Positions 31,048 through 31,553 of a DNA stretch of 31,553 bases are shown one piece after another; within the stretch, counting starts at the first letter, position 1; each line of letters starts with the position of its first letter. The position numbers were made by a program, and so were the translations under genes. The notes under the pieces are model-generated. The model was given only the letters and a program-made list of their open reading frames with translations. It did not search any database and had not been told where the DNA came from. The DNA is from an uncultured Lachnospiraceae bacterium (GTDB lineage Bacteria; Bacillota; Clostridia; Lachnospirales; Lachnospiraceae): the NCBI GenBank assembly GCA_947631755.1, contig CANRMO010000002.1:1-31553 (forward strand), given 5' to 3'.

Positions 31048-31553
31048 GATCCAGCCGCCCCCTTCCGCCCGGAAATTTTTCTCGCAGCGACAGAAAAAAT
31101 GACCCCGGCCGCCGTAGAGATAACGGTCGCCACCAGCCCCATCCCGATGATGGATGTGGGAGACACCGATCCGTACTGGCTCCGGTAGGCAATAATGTTC
31201 ACTGGGATCAACTGCAGGGAAGAGATATTAATAATGAGAAAGGTGCACATATCCGCACTTGCTATATGGCTGCCATGGTTCAATGTCTTCAGCTCCTCCA
31301 TCGCTTTCAGCCCTGCCGGGGTCGCCGCCCAGCCAAGACCCAGCACATTGCTGATCATATTGGCTGCCATGTATTCATTCGCCTTATGGTCTCTCGGCAC
31401 CCCCGGAAATAAAAAAGCAAGGACCGGCCGGAGCGCTCTCGTGAGCGTGTCGATAATCCCTGCTTTCTTTGCAATATTCATAAGTCCTGTCCACATTGAC
31501 ATAACACCGAGCATGGTGATACATAACGTGACTGCTTCTTTTGAAGAATCGAT
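31044..31553 (-). CDS. spmA: Spore maturation protein A, 5' part missing
   Basis: 170 residues are seen; the frame stays open to the window edge, so the N-terminal part is outside. Segments AANMISNVLGLGWAATPAGL and CTFLIINISSLQLIPVNIIA, with MGLVATVISTAAGVIFS near the end, match SpmA, the membrane partner of SpmB in spore maturation. The two genes are coupled, and their presence supports a sporulating host. Confidence 0.93.
   Translation of the reverse strand: MDSSKEAVTLCITMLGVMSMWTGLMNIAKKAGIIDTLTRALRPVLAFLFPGVPRDHKANEYMAANMISNVLGLGWAATPAGLKAMEELKTLNHGSHIASADMCTFLIINISSLQLIPVNIIAYRSQYGSVSPTSIIGMGLVATVISTAAGVIFSVAARKISGRKGAAGS

Noticed and set aside
1..31553. CRISPR arrays, insertion sequences or rRNA
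   Set aside because: No regularly spaced repeats, transposase-like frames or rRNA sequence were seen.

Overview
The window looks like a chromosomal piece of a spore-forming, motile Clostridia species, most probably Lachnospiraceae. The signs are a SigH C-terminus at the left edge, SpmA/SpmB at the right edge, Gram-positive lipoprotein signals, strong AGGAGG-type ribosome sites, an MCP, a c-di-GMP enzyme, and the DUF6171 and DUF4846 families. The genus cannot be fixed from sequence reading alone.

Left edge (1-4.2 kb): housekeeping and small genes. The 3' end of sigH runs antisense into a tRNA-Thr gene. A CtpE-like P-type ATPase follows, then a 56-aa ribbon-helix-helix protein and a 39-aa membrane peptide facing away from each other. 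ispF and a tRNA-Val/tRNA-Met pair, with its own promoter and terminator, close the block.

Centre (4.2-26.4 kb): almost everything is on the minus strand and forms one arabinan/arabinoxylan-type locus, read from high to low coordinates. It holds a GH43 lipoprotein and a small membrane protein, then a terminator and a structured intergenic element. A strong promoter then starts a long operon: a 1002-aa solute-binding protein with two carbohydrate-binding-like domains, two permeases, an NHL-propeller/TPR/Yip1 membrane protein, a secreted DUF5696 protein, two more permeases, and a lipoprotein solute-binding protein with its own promoter. After another terminator come cytoplasmic GH43 (subfamily 26-like) and GH51 enzymes, a DUF6171 cysteine-rich protein, a second cytoplasmic GH43, an alpha/beta-hydrolase esterase and an MCP whose start overlaps the esterase. 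The picture is trimming at the surface (GH43 lipoprotein, perhaps DUF5696), import of oligosaccharides by two ABC systems, intracellular hydrolysis to arabinose, and chemotaxis tied to the same transcript. No importer ATPase, sugar regulator or arabinose catabolic gene is present, so these must lie elsewhere.

Right edge (26.6-31.5 kb): a soluble GGDEF-EAL protein with a C-terminal LamG-like domain is transcribed divergently from the GH43 lipoprotein. It is followed on the minus strand by a DUF4846 protein, a membrane-anchored protein of unknown function, a palindromic repeat that also occurs at the end of ispF, and spmA-spmB.

The best candidates for undescribed biology are the NHL/TPR/Yip1 plus DUF5696 pair placed between two ABC importers, the GGDEF-EAL-LamG protein next to the polysaccharide locus, and the shared TG[ST]AVS linker in three otherwise unrelated exported proteins.
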